NCBI GenBank assembly: GCA_025917655.1
Contig: CP084615.1
Coordinates: 1,302,001-1,366,000, forward strand
Origin: Chlorella sorokiniana
Taxonomy: Eukaryota > Chlorophyta > Trebouxiophyceae > Chlorellales > Chlorellaceae
Direction: 5' to 3'
Length of the DNA stretch: 64,000 bases
This document shows, piece by piece, positions 11,770 to 22,932 of this stretch. A program made the position numbers and the translations under genes. Numbering within the stretch: position 1 is the stretch's first letter; every line of letters starts with the position of its first letter. The notes beneath the pieces are model-generated. The model saw nothing but the letters and a program-made list of their open reading frames with translations. It did not search any database and was not told the origin of the DNA.

Positions 11770-12604
11770 ATGGCAGCAGCGGATCCTACTCCCCAGCTAT
11801 GGTGAGGCTTCGCGGAGGGTGGTGGGTGAGGGTTAGTTGCGGGCGCAACTCTCGACCTGGGCGTTCAGAGTGTTGCATATTACCCATTAATAAGCTTCGG
11901 GCGACTTGATATGCGCTCGTTCTCAAATGGTTGCGCGCGCTGCAGGAGACGTCTCTCTGGCCTCACCTCAGCGAAGCCTAAAGCCAAGCCTAGGCCTGCC
12001 GGCGTGCTCACAGGTAAACTTGTGAACAGAAAGATTGTCTGGGTTCTGCAAGCGTGTCGGCGGTGTTGCCAGGTTCCCGCAGTCTGCTAAGCATCCCCAC
12101 CCAGTCGTCGGTGCCGACCAACAGTGGCCCTGGCTCATTCTCCCGTCCATTTGGGCTTCACAAAGGAGCATTATGATACCTTTGATGCAGGCAATGAGGT
12201 AATCGGCGAAGATTTAGGGACAAGCAGCCATGACATCAAGGCGTTCTGGCAGCATACAGCGAACGTTGCCGCTCAGTCTGCAGCAGCTGCAGACAGCCGG
12301 CAGGAGCCTCTGCAGCGCAGTCCATCCATCAACAGTCCTAGACTGAAACAGCTGCAACCTCGCCGGCCCCCGCCTCCACCGCCGCAAGGGCGGCAGCCCT
12401 CAGCAAAGTGCACGCATGCTGCGGTGTGTAGCCCTATGGGTGCAAGCGAAAGTCCAGCCATGGCGCAGCTGAGTCTGCCGCCCCAGCAAGCACCAGCCCA
12501 CCACTTTGTACGACTTTGATGAAGAAAACAGCACATTCCCATCTCTCATCAGAGATGAATGTCACCCAGGTTCATTCACTTGCCCAAAGGCCACCCCTCC
12601 CTGA
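11770..12604 (+). CDS. Hypothetical low-complexity protein
   Basis: Not recognised. ATG 11770 (MAAADPTPQLW) leads to a GT donor, and an exon near 11946-12013 joins in frame (RRLSGLTSAKPKAKPRPAG). The following exon reads TQSSVPTNSGPGSFSRPFGL, then passes into HYDTFDAGNEVIGEDLG and HDIKAFWQHTANVAAQ only if the frame moves by one base near 12165. A Pro/Gln-rich part follows (about 12360), and a final exon reads LYDFDEENSTFPSLIRDEC and stops at 12604. The mix of disordered Ser/Pro/Lys stretches and a conserved-looking acidic tail suggests a soluble, possibly nuclear or regulatory protein; that is inference. Exon borders are tentative, and a start at 11611 is possible. Confidence 0.45.
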
Positions 12605-12903
12605 TGCACCGTGGTGTGTGCAAGCATACTGCGCCGCTGCTGAGCAATTTCCCGGACAATAACATTGCAAGAGAGCTCATCTCTCCGCAAATCCCTCTCT
12701 GATCTGTCCCTAGCCCTTTTGATTTCGTTTTGATGCCCTGACCTTGCCTTGCAAGCCTTGCCATTGCCTTTCGCTTCCTTGGTTGCTGAGCCATTGCAAC
12801 TCAAGCGCAGTCACGTCATGAGAGTCGCACTGAGCACGGCTGGTAATCACGGTTAGCCGCTGGCCCTCCCAGGAGCAGCCGACTGGTGCACAATGTGCAA
12901 TGG

Positions 12904-14275
12904 CTACAGCGGCGGCTCGTCGTAGTGCATGGGCCCCAGCAGCTCCGAGTAAAACTTGTCGCCCTCCGCTGCAATGCGCAGCGGCACCTCCTCCTTGAGC
13001 ATGCGCATGACGGTGCCAAACTCGGGGTGCGTTGTCTCCCTGCGGGCAGTGCACGGACAGGTAGCAGGCATGCTCGCAGTGCAAATGAAGCACCCGAGGG
13101 TGCCAGCAGCCCAAGCAGCTGGTGCAGTGGTGGGCGAAACCAGGCTCATGCAGCAGCTCTTCCCGTGTCACACAGGCCCACCTGTACTGCTGCGAGATGA
13201 TGAAGTCCGTGGCAAACCACTCCTCCACCAGGCCCCACACCTGCGCCGCGCAACAAGACAACGCAACCTGGTCTGGCGCCCAGCTGGACGTGCACAGCCA
13301 CGCTGCAAGGCAAACCCTGCTGCCTGGCGGCTGCCGCGGCGCGGCATCCCAGACGTTATGGCAACTCGCCGTGTGGCTGGTGCCCCACTCGGGGTGGTCT
13401 CCGTAGGCAATAAAAAAGTCTTTGCTGTCTGGGATGAAGCACACGTGGCCCATCTTCACCTCGATGTTTCCCTCACGCGGAGGCACCTGCGCAGGCTGGA
13501 GACAGCATGGTGCAGGCCAAGAGATAGCCCTGCAAGCGGCAGCTGGCTGAGGCGCATCCAGCCGAGCGGGTGACTGCCCCAAAGGCACCGCCCTTCGGTC
13601 TCGCCTGTATCAAGTCGAGGCGGCCCTGAAGCAGGGCATACGGCGGCCCATCACCTGCCCGTGGCCGAGCCTCATTCCTGCAATAGGTGGGAGTGATGTG
13701 GGTAAGCACAGCATGCAGGGTACAAGTACTAGGTAATGCTGGCATCAGCAGGCACCGCCAGGTGATACTGTGCCCCGCTTGCAAACCCACAAGCAGGGCT
13801 CTCGCCTGTAGAAGGAGCAAGTACGACAGCCACGCGCTTGTGCAAGGTCCCACACAAGTGCTGTGGTCTGCGGTGCCAGCTTTTCCAGAAGTTTCACCCT
13901 GATGGGCCCAAACTGGGTGTACAGTATCACAGTACGGCCGACTTGGGTGGCCGCGTCAGCGAGGTCGCCAGCTGCATCATCCCCCTGACTTGCTGCTGCG
14001 GTGTCCAGGACTGCCCCATCCCTGCTGCCGTCTTGTGCATCCGCTGCTATGCTGAGGCCATCATCCGCAGCGTGTCCACCCTTGGCAATGTCGTCAACGG
14101 CCTGTGCCACAAGCCCGCCGTCGCTGCCGCCGTCGCCACTGCTGCCGCCGTCCCCAGAGCCCTGCACTCCCGTTTCTTTGTATCCCACAAACACGCCGTC
14201 GCGCCCGACCTCCTCTGCAGCTGCACAGCCCAGCAGAATGAGGAGCAGGCAGGCTCGCAACACCCAGCGATCCAT
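12904..14275 (-). CDS. Secreted cyclophilin-like domain protein
   Basis: Exons 14275-13791, 13677-13605, 13486-13370, 13240-13182 and 13039-12904 sum to 870 nt (289 residues), exactly in frame. It begins with a clear signal peptide (MDRWVLRACLLLILLGCAAA), then a Gly/Asp/Ala-rich spacer, then a diverged cyclophilin fold: VILYTQFGPIRVKLLEKLAP, CSFYRREP, PPYALLQGRLDL, KMGHVCFIPDSKDFFIAYG, HPEWGTSHTVWGLVEEW and the end MHYDEPPL. Such plant/algal cyclophilin-like proteins often lack the prolyl-isomerase active site; I do not see the usual FHR catalytic motif, so enzyme activity is doubtful. Two of the four introns (13604-13487 and 13369-13241) begin with GC (CAG|GCGAGA and ACG|GCGAGT). The exact frame depends on using both. 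Confidence 0.78.
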
Positions 14276-15081
14276 TTTCCTGCGAGTCTGCTCTATCCAG
14301 GATGCACAGCTTGTGGCCTGCTCCGCAAAGAACTCGAAAGCTTACGATACATAGAGCGGGCCTGATAGGGCCGCGCGGGGTTCATTGGAAACCCCGGGAG
14401 TTTGATGCGTAACAAAAGATATGGCCATTGGTTTTATTGAAGATAACTCAACGATCAGTTTACATTTTTTCGGTTGCAAGGCAGGCCCGGCACCAGTAGC
14501 CATGTCCCATAGCGATGAGTTTTAGCGGCGGAGCGCGACCCCATTGACTGCCAAAGGTATGTCGTATCGATAAACAGGGCAAGAAACGCGCGGTATGGTC
14601 CTGTTCCTCAAAGTGATAAGCTGCCCCAACTTGACAGCTTGCACGCCCGTAAACATCTTTACTGATGCGACTTGGGGTTTTGCACGCAGGCGGAGATGCT
14701 TCCTCGGCTCCTTGCACCAGGGGTTGCCGCCGCCAGCCAGGCGGCGGCGCCAGCATCGGTGCTGGCAGCGCTCGTAGCTGGCAGGGGCAGACGCTCAGGC
14801 TAAATCTACCGCCCAGCTCTTGTAGCACTGGCGAGAGAGAAAGGTCTGCCAGGTTGCCATCTGCAACCCAGCACGATGCTTCAGGTTGCCAAAGCGAACA
14901 GGGCGGCGGTGAGACGCAGGAGAACGTGAGCCAACGGCCACTCTGGCCACCGCCACCTCGCCACCAACAGCGCGGGAGCTTTGTTAGGGCTCCCAGGCAG
15001 TCCAAACCAGCACAAGGCAGAAGGTGGGCAAGCAGCGGCACCAGCACGGCTGGCAGTACGCGCAGCCATGACGAGGCAAGC
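14276..15081. other. Intergenic or uncertain coding stretch before the PPR-SMR gene
   Basis: The first 180 bp is AT-richer and should hold the cyclophilin-like promoter. Beyond it both strands are open. A minus frame from 15089 to 14460 (209 codons) starts with a signal-peptide-like MRMLASSWLRVLPAVLVPLL, is Cys-rich and stops within TGTAA. The plus frame leading into ATG 15082 is open from 14665. They overlap, so at most one is likely real; I cannot decide. Confidence 0.35.
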
Positions 15082-18000
15082 ATGCGCATTGATCAGACGG
15101 CGCCAAGCCAAGCAACAAGGCTGGTGCTCGAAGCTGTCGCACCGGCATCAAGCAGCTCAGATCAGCCACAGCAAGGAGCTGCTCTGCCACCTGCTGCACC
15201 CAGCGCTTTGGGCACCGCCGTTGGGAGGTCGGTGCCACCGCTGCCGCCGCCCAATCCGCCAGCCGCACAGCCCAGCACTGGTAGCGCTGGCGCCGGCAGT
15301 CCGCTTCTGCCGCAGCGCCTGCCAGCCATTGAGAGCAGCGCTAGGAGTTCCAAGGACAGCTTGCTTCCGCCGCCGGTGCGGCCTTCCCCTCCACGTGTCG
15401 CACCCAGCGGTGTGGGCGACCCTGGCAACGACGCCAGCATGAACGCCCGCCTGCAGCCCAGGCGCCCAACCCCTTCCCTGCGCGCTTTGCTCGGCCAGCA
15501 GCGTATGCAGGACCAGCGGCACCGCCAGCAGGCAGGGGTGCGCCAGCGCCTGCGCAGCCGTCGGCGCAGCCGCCCAGCCGCCAGCAGCCCGCGTTCCTGT
15601 CGTACAGCCAGGAGCGGCAGCAGCAGGAGCAGCAGCAGCTGGTGCGGCAGCAGCACTTCCGCCAGCAGCAGCTGCGGGTGCCCTTCTGGGCGCGCCGCAT
15701 GGCCCAGGACCTGCTGCTGGACATGGCGCGGCTGGAGGCCGGCTGCGGCGGCGCCGCTGTGGGCGCCCGGGCAGCGCCCTCGCTGAGCTAGGCCTGACGG
15801 AGGGGATGCTCCAGGAGCTGCACAGCCTGCTGCCGCCCTTCCAGGCACAGGATTCAACGGCAGCCGCGCGGCAGGGTGAACGGGGCTTGACGCAGCGGCG
15901 CAGCAGCAGGAGCAGCACGGCAGCAGCACGGCATTGCCCACGCAGCAGCAGGCTGGTGATGTGCACAGCCCTGCTTCGGGGCAGCAGCTCGTTGCTGGCG
16001 AAGCAACTCCCCCAGTCCGGGGGATGTGTTTGCTGCTGAGCTGTCCAGCATCCTCTCGCACTACCAGCAATCGACTGCAGTCGGCAGCACCAAAGCAGCA
16101 GGGGCAGAGGCAAAGGCAGGGGCGGAAGCGGCGCCCGTGCCGGCAGGAACGGAGGCGGGCACAAGCGACAGGCTCGCACCTGCGCGTCAGCAGCGGACCG
16201 TGGATGCCGGCGGCTTCCTGCTCCTGCTGCGTGCGCTGGCTCTCATGGTAAGCGGCAGCCGCCTGAGGCCGCCGCAGCTGCTACTGCCCTGGCACCGTCG
16301 CCCGCCATGCTCTGCCACCTGGCTGCTGCCAACCCAAGCCCGGGCCCCTGGGCGTGCAAACCTGCAGGGGGAGGGCATGCGCAGCGCGCTGGCGGCGCTG
16401 CTGGCGGCGCAGCGTCACAGCGGTGCCTACCCCGTCTGCTCCCCCGACCTCTTGGCCCCGCTGCTGCGCCTGTCCAACACAATGATGGAGGTGTGAGAGG
16501 GGGTGCGGGCGGGCCATGGGGTGCTGCAACGCGAGCGCTTTGTGACGCTGAGGGCCAGACGTATGCGCGGGCCGCTGCTGGCCCGAAGCCTATGAGCAGG
16601 CACTGCTGCGCGGCGCAGCAGCCCACGAGGCATTCCAGGCTCAGGCAGCCGTTCAAAGCGCCACGACTCCTTGCTCCCCTTGCAGCACCGTGCCGCTCTC
16701 GCGCTGGTTGAGCTGGCTGAGGAGTGGGGGTGGCCCTGGACAGGCAGATGTGGCAGAAGTGAGGGGGCACGTGCCGCAGAAGGGAAGGGTGTGCGCTGCA
16801 GACCCGAGCTCACTTGATGCTCCTGCAAAATCCCTCGATGCGGTGCTTCCCCACCCCCCAAACCGCCCAACCCTGCCCTGCTGTGTGCCTGCCCGCTTTC
16901 TGGCACCGCATGATGCACGCAAGCTCTCCCCCCCAGGTCCTTGCCTCAACCGACTAACCTCTTCACCCCCCACCCCCACCCCCACCCCCCGCCCCACAGC
17001 GTGTTGGATGTGTGTGCCAAGGCTGGCGACCCGGCCCTGGTGCAGCGCATGATGGGGTGCATGCAGGCGGCGGGGCTGCCCCCGACGAGGTGGCCCACAC
17101 CATCCTGGTGATGGCGCACGAGAAGGCGGGGCGGTGGCGCGACGCGCTGGCCGCCTACGCCGCCATGCGCCGCGCGGGGCTGCCCCGCTCCTCCTTCACC
17201 TACCGCGCGCTGGTGGGGCGCTGGCGGGGGCGGGCGCCTGCGCTCCGCGGCCGCCATGCTGGACGTCATGGCCGCCGACGGCGTGGAGGGCAACGCCGTC
17301 GTCTACCAAATCCTCATCAACGCCTTCTTGGAGCGCGGGAGCGGGGGCAGGTGGGGCGCGGCTGCGCTGCCCGCTGACAGGCGGGCTGGGTGGGTGCGTG
17401 GCCCGGGCAGCCAACACCACCGGGGCTCCGCTTGCTGTGTCGCAGGCAGTTGCTGCGTGCCTGCCGCGTCACCGTGCTGCCACCCGGCCGCCGCAGGTTG
17501 AGCTGCTGCTGGAGCGCATGCGACGCGACGGCGTGCGGTTCAGCCACCAGGCGGTTGGGCGCCTCACCAGCTTCTGCTTCAGCCGCGACGAACCGGAGCT
17601 TGCCTTCCAGCTGTTCAGGGTGGGCAGGGTTCGGTGGCTAGATGTGGGTGGGGGAAGATGGGACCAGCGAGGGGGCGGGGATGTGCGCTTGTTGTTGAAG
17701 CAGAGGTCTTCTTCACGCGCACATGCACTCAGGCGCCGCAGGTTTTCAGGAGGCAAGCGCCAGGCTGCCGCGAGCTGCAACCACGCTTGCTTGCTGTGGG
17801 CGCGGCTCAGTGGGGGTGGTGGCCTGGGTGCGTTCACGCCGACGCTTGACCGGCCTCTGCACGCCTCGCGCTGTGCAGCAAATCCGGGAGATGGGCTTGC
17901 TGAGCCTGGAGGAGCCGGCAAGCGCCGTGGAGGACGGCGGGCAGTCGGGCGACGAGCGGGAGGTGGCGCCCGAGGATGCAGCGGCCGCCACCGGCCCGCT

Positions 18001-21000
18001 GACGGGCGCTTCAAAGCAAGCGGCGGCCCCCCGCGCTGACCAGCCTGGACCCGGGCAGCGGCAGCGACGAGGAGGAGGGGCGGCGGCGGCGAGGCGGAGC
18101 GCGCGCTGGAGGCGCAGCGGCTGCTGCAGCACCGTGCGCGCGGCCAAGCCGCCAACTGCTACTGCCGCATGATCGCGGCCTGCCACCGGGCCAAGTGGGC
18201 ACAGCAGCTGCCTGGCTCCGCCTGCAACCGTCGTCCGGCCTGCGCTGCGCCCTCTGCCAATCCCGCTGCGCGCCCGCCACCCCCCATCCCGGTCTCTCCC
18301 CCCTCCCCCTCTGACATGCCCCCTCCCCCTGCAGGCTGCTGGACGAGGCGTGGCAGGTGTACGAGTGGATGGTGGAGGACGGGCTGCGCCCGACCGAGCC
18401 ACCTACTCCCGCCTCATCTCCATGTGCGCGGCGGCGCTCGGGCGCCACGCCGCCACCGCCGAGACCCTGTACGAGCGCATGAAGGAGGAAGGGGTGGAGG
18501 CGGATGCCTACGTCTACCTGCATCTGGTGTCGGCGCTCGGGGCCGGCGGTGAGGGGGCAGGCTGAGCGGGGGGGGGTGGGGGCCCAATGGCGGGGGCAGC
18601 CAGGCCAGCAGGCGGACGGCTTGACGTTTTTGTGTGGCAGCACAGAGTTCTGCCAGAGTGAAACACAGCACCACGACAGGCAGCGTACGGCCCGGCGCTG
18701 CCCGGTCACGGCACGCCGGCCTGCTGGATGGGCGGCGGCTGTCGCACGCATCTGTGTGCATGCGCCGCACCCACCCACGCACCCACGTCCATGCACGCTG
18801 CCCTGCAGACCAGGACGGCGGGGCGGGGCGGTGGCCTGTGGTGCTGCGTGTGCTGCACAGTATGCACATGGGCATGCCGTCCTACCGAGACACACACGTG
18901 CAGGTGGGGCCGGCACGGCACGCGGGGAGCCGGGATGCATGGCCGATGGCGCAACAAAGCGGCGGCAGCGCCAGTGACGCTTTCAAGGGCGCTGTGTTTC
19001 TGATGGACTGTGCCTGCCCTTCAAAGCCCCCTTCACACACACACACACACGCACGCCATCCCTCCCCCTCCCAGACGGTGGCTGTGTCGCTGGCGGGCAG
19101 GCACGGGCGGCTGGCGGACGCGCTGGCGGTGTACCGCCTGATGCTGCGGGACGGGGTGCAGCCGCGCGTGCCCACCTTCAACGCACGTGAGGCGGGCAGG
19201 CGGCTGAGGCGGCAGCCTGCAAGCGTCTGCTGGCCTTGGTGCCGGGCATCATGCTTCTGCCTTCAGCCTGCATGCCAAGGGCGAGCCCCGCCTTCCCTGC
19301 CCCCTCCCTCTTCCTCCCCAGTGATCACCGCCTGCATGCGCGGGGCCAGCCCGCCAAGGGCTTCCGCTTCTTCGAGGTCATGCAAGCCATGGGGTGCAGG
19401 TGGGCTGCCGCCACCTGCAGGGCAGCAGCCGGGGCAGCATGCACCGCTCTGTCAGCACCCCACCCCGCTTCACCGCCCTTGCAAGCTCCCGCCGACCGGC
19501 ATCCAGCATGGCACATGCCACGCGCTGCCTCCGCCCGCGCAAGTCCTCGCCTTGACAGAAGCCACCCCTCCCCGCCACTGCCCCCTGCCACACACACGCG
19601 GCCACACTCACACCTCTGCACCTCATCGCGCACTGCCCCTCTCAGGCTGACGTGGTCACCTGCTCGACGCTCATTGCTTGCTGCGAGCGCCTGGGGGATG
19701 CGCAGCGGGCGCGCGGCGTGTGGGAGTGGATGCAGCAGCAGGTGCCCCCTGCACACTCGCCCCACTCACCCGAATCTGCAAGCGTCTTGTTGGGCCCCCT
19801 TGCTGGTTTCGCTTACCAGTGGTGGCCGCGGCAGTGGGATCGCCTGCCTGACCTGGCGCGCCACCCCCCGCCCCCCTCCGATGTGTGGCAGGGCCTGCGC
19901 CCGACACCGTCTGCCACAACACGCTCATCGCCTGCCTGGAGCGGTGCAACCAGCCGGCCGAGGCGCTGGCAATCTACGACGCGCTGCTGGTGGGCAGGGG
20001 CGGCATGGCACGGGTTGGCTGCCGCGCATGCCGCAGAGCGAGTGGCCTTGTGGCGCCCCTCCCACCCTCCCTGCCTGAGCATGCCGCCCACTCGGCCCCA
20101 CCTCCGCAGGCAGAGGCTGAGGGCGGCAGCGATGCCAGCTTTGCCGCGCTATGCGACGCTCTGGCCAAGGACGGCAACTGGGACAGGCTGCGCGTGGCCA
20201 CGCAGCTCAAGGGTACGACCGTCGAGGGGCGGCACTCAGCACGCTGCCGCTGCGTCAAAACGGGGCCAGGCCGCGGCGCCCTGGCCCCAGCCGGCTGCCG
20301 CTGGCGCTCTCGCTGCCTCGCCCGCAGCCACCCTGTGCCTCAACCTGGCGGCCGCCCGGTGCAGAGTGGATGGAGGCCCAGGGCGACGACCCTGCGCAGG
20401 CGACGCTCCAGCAGCTGTCGGCGAGGGCGGCTCAGGACGGTGGCAGGTGGCAGCGCGCCGTGGAGCTGTTTGAAGGTGGGGGCCGCGCCGGCCGCGGAGC
20501 ACCTGCCACTCCTGCTGCGGTTGATGCTGTGTGGTGCCCTGGGGGCCGTCGCAGCAGCCGCCCCCACACCACCACACCCACCCGTTGAAACACACCCACC
20601 CACCGGCCGCTCGGCTGCCGCCCACGACCCTCTCACCGCCAGCAGGCATGGAGGGGGCGCTGCCCAGGGCCAGCCCCCAGCCCAACGCCGCCACCTTCCT
20701 GTCCGCCACCATCGCCTGCTCGCGCCTGGGCGACTGGCGGCGGGCGCTGCGGGTCAAGGACGACATGCTGGCGCGGTGAGGGGGCGACAGGGGCGCCGCT
20801 CGACCCAAGGGTCCTGAGTCGCTGCTGGCAGGGGGAACCCAACGTGGGGTGTGCCAACTGGGACAACGGAGCCCTGCCGGAAGCGCGATGTGTGCAGCCA
20901 ACACGCCCACAGCGGGCGCTTGCTCAACCCGCCTCCATCAAGTGTTTGATCGCCCTGCCTGCGCTGCCGCCCATGCTCCCGCAGCGGCCTGCCCCCCACC

Positions 21001-22899
21001 ATGCTGGTCTTCAACGCTGCGCTGGCGGCGTGCGAGGCGGCGGGGCAGCTGGATGGCGCGCTGGGCCTGCTGCGCGAGATGCGCGCGCTGGGCGTGCCGC
21101 GCGATGTGTACACGTATTCTTCGCTGCTGGGCTGCTGCACGGCGGCGGGGGCGGGGGTGCAGCCGGCGCTGGCTCTGTACCACCAGATGCAGGAGGAGGG
21201 GCTGAGCCCCAACAACTGTGAGGGCCGCCGCATGCTGTGCATGATGGGCCCGCGTGGCCTGCCCCACCGCTGCCACCCGCTGCCTCTGCCGGCGCATGGC
21301 CCGGGCCGGCACTTGCAGCGAGCCGCTGCCCTCTCCCGCACATGCAGCAAGGCATCAACCCCCCGCCTGGTGCGCTGCAGTTGTGGTCAACACCCTGCTC
21401 AGCGCGTGCGCGGCCGCTGGCGACGTGGACGCCGCCGTGACGGCCTACCAGTGAGTCCCCTCGTGCCTGCATGCCTGTGCCGACACGACCTGTGCTTGGC
21501 CTGGCTGGGCTGGGCTGCAGGCTGCCGACGCCCCCGCCGTGGGGTCCCGGGTCGCAGGCACGCTGTGGTCACGCTGGGCATCCAGCCCGACGAGGTCACG
21601 CTGCACTGCATGATGGAGGCGGCGGGCGGGCGGGGCGCTGGGCGCTGGGGCTGCGCTACTACGTGGCCTGGTGCCGGGAGCTGGGGGGCACCGCGGGGCA
21701 TGGCCCTGGACCTCGCCCAACCCTCAGCGGCAGGTGGGCTACAGGGCCTGTGGGCGTGGGGGCAGGGCACCAGCAGGCTTGCCTGCATCCGGGCCTGGAG
21801 AGTGCCCTGCCCATCGCGGTCCTGGGACAGACCGTCGGCAGCTTCACAGTTTCAAGGCGCGCGGCCCATCTTGATCCCAGTTTCTGCGGCGTTGCGGCCC
21901 ATCCTAATCCCAGTTTCAGCAGCGTTATGGCCTAGCTCGACAAACCTGTGTTGCTAAACGTGCCCCAAATCCCCCCAGCAGGCCAGCTTGATCTTCACAC
22001 CCTGTCGGTACTGGGGGCCCGCATCGTGCTGCGCGGCTGGCTGCTGCACCTCAGCGCTGCGCGCTGCAGGGGCAGCGCCTCCCGTCCAACGAGCGCTTCC
22101 TCGTCGTCACGGGTGGGTGGGGGCCGAGATGCCCCTTGGCTGCTGTCTGGGTCCACTCAACAGCCTTTGCAGCGTTGCGACAAAGCACTGCCGAGCTGTG
22201 CCAGGTGACCGCTGCTACCTGCCGCGCAGGCTGGGGCCGCCATAGCGCCAACAACGTGCCGCGCTTGCGACCCATGGTGGCACGTATGCTTGGCGAGGAG
22301 CTGGGGGCCGCTGGCGCTGCAGCCGCACCCCAGCACCGCGGGAGCCTTCTTTGTGGACGCGGACAAGTGCGCCTGCTGCCTGAAGCCTCACCTGATTCGT
22401 TTCAAATTGCGCCTGCAAGCGGCCTGCCTGCCCAGCAGGCGGTGCGTGCTGAGCCTGCAGCTTCAACATGCTGTGCGCGTGCACTCGAACACTGCGGGTG
22501 TTTGCACTCCCCCTTCCCCCTCCTTTGCAGCATGTACGAATGGCTGCTGAACGAAGCAGACCTCGGCTATGGGTCCCATGAGGAGGAGGAGGAGGCCTGG
22601 AGGCTCATGCAGCAGCTTCGCCAGCTGCAAGCGTTCGAGGTGGCCCGCCCGGAGGCCCACCGCCGCCGCTGCAGGGGCAGGGAGGGCGCGGTGGCGGCGA
22701 TGCCCAGCCTGTGCCGCTGCCAGAACAGTTTCAGGAGTACGAGCGCATTGCGTGGGCACCTGGACCCGGCAGGGGGCAGAAGCGCAGCGCCCAGATGGGG
22801 CTTGATGCCTGCGGACTCGCCAACACCCTCCCACCCTCAGCTGTGACCCACGTCTCCTATTTGAACTTGTTGATTACACTGGTTGTCAGTACAGAATAG
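15082..22899 (+). CDS. Pentatricopeptide-repeat protein with C-terminal Smr domain (PPR-SMR)
   Basis: PPR-SMR proteins bind organelle RNA or DNA and act in plastid gene expression. A long Pro/Ser/Gln-rich N-terminus (to about 16247) is followed by about 19 exons carrying PPR helices, for example GMRSALAALLAAQRH (16367-16490), VLDVCAKAGDPALVQRMMG (17000), VVYQILINAFLERG (17300), LLERMRRDGVRFSHQAVGRL (17500), LDEAWQVYEWMVEDGLRP (18335), LADALAVYRLMLRDGVQP (19100), TCSTLIACCERLGDAQRA (19650), CHNTLIACLERCNQPAEALA (19910), MLVFNAALAACEAAGQLDGA (21000) and VNTLLSACAAAGDVDAA (21390). The Smr domain is split by an intron: LDLHTLSVLGARIVLRGWLL (about 21985) and GWGRHSANNVPRLRPMVARM (about 22231). Several repeats need one extra base at G/C runs to stay in frame. 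The start is uncertain (frame open to 14665), and so is the last exon (stop 22846 or 22899). Confidence 0.75.
21861..21926. repeat. Two tandem 33-bp copies
   Basis: Copies at 21861-21893 and 21894-21926 lie back to back and match at 29 of 33 bases. They sit in what should be an intron between the last PPR exons and the Smr exons. No function is evident. Confidence 0.75.
22874..22878 (-). terminator. TGTAA poly(A) signal for RNase Z
   Basis: TGTAA on the minus strand, about 55 bp beyond the RNase Z stop at 22933. It overlaps the last codons or 3' UTR of the convergent PPR-SMR gene. TGTAA is the usual chlorophyte poly(A) motif. Confidence 0.5.
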
Positions 22900-22932
22900 C
22901 AGAACAAGGAGCGGCAGGCCAAACGCGCATGC

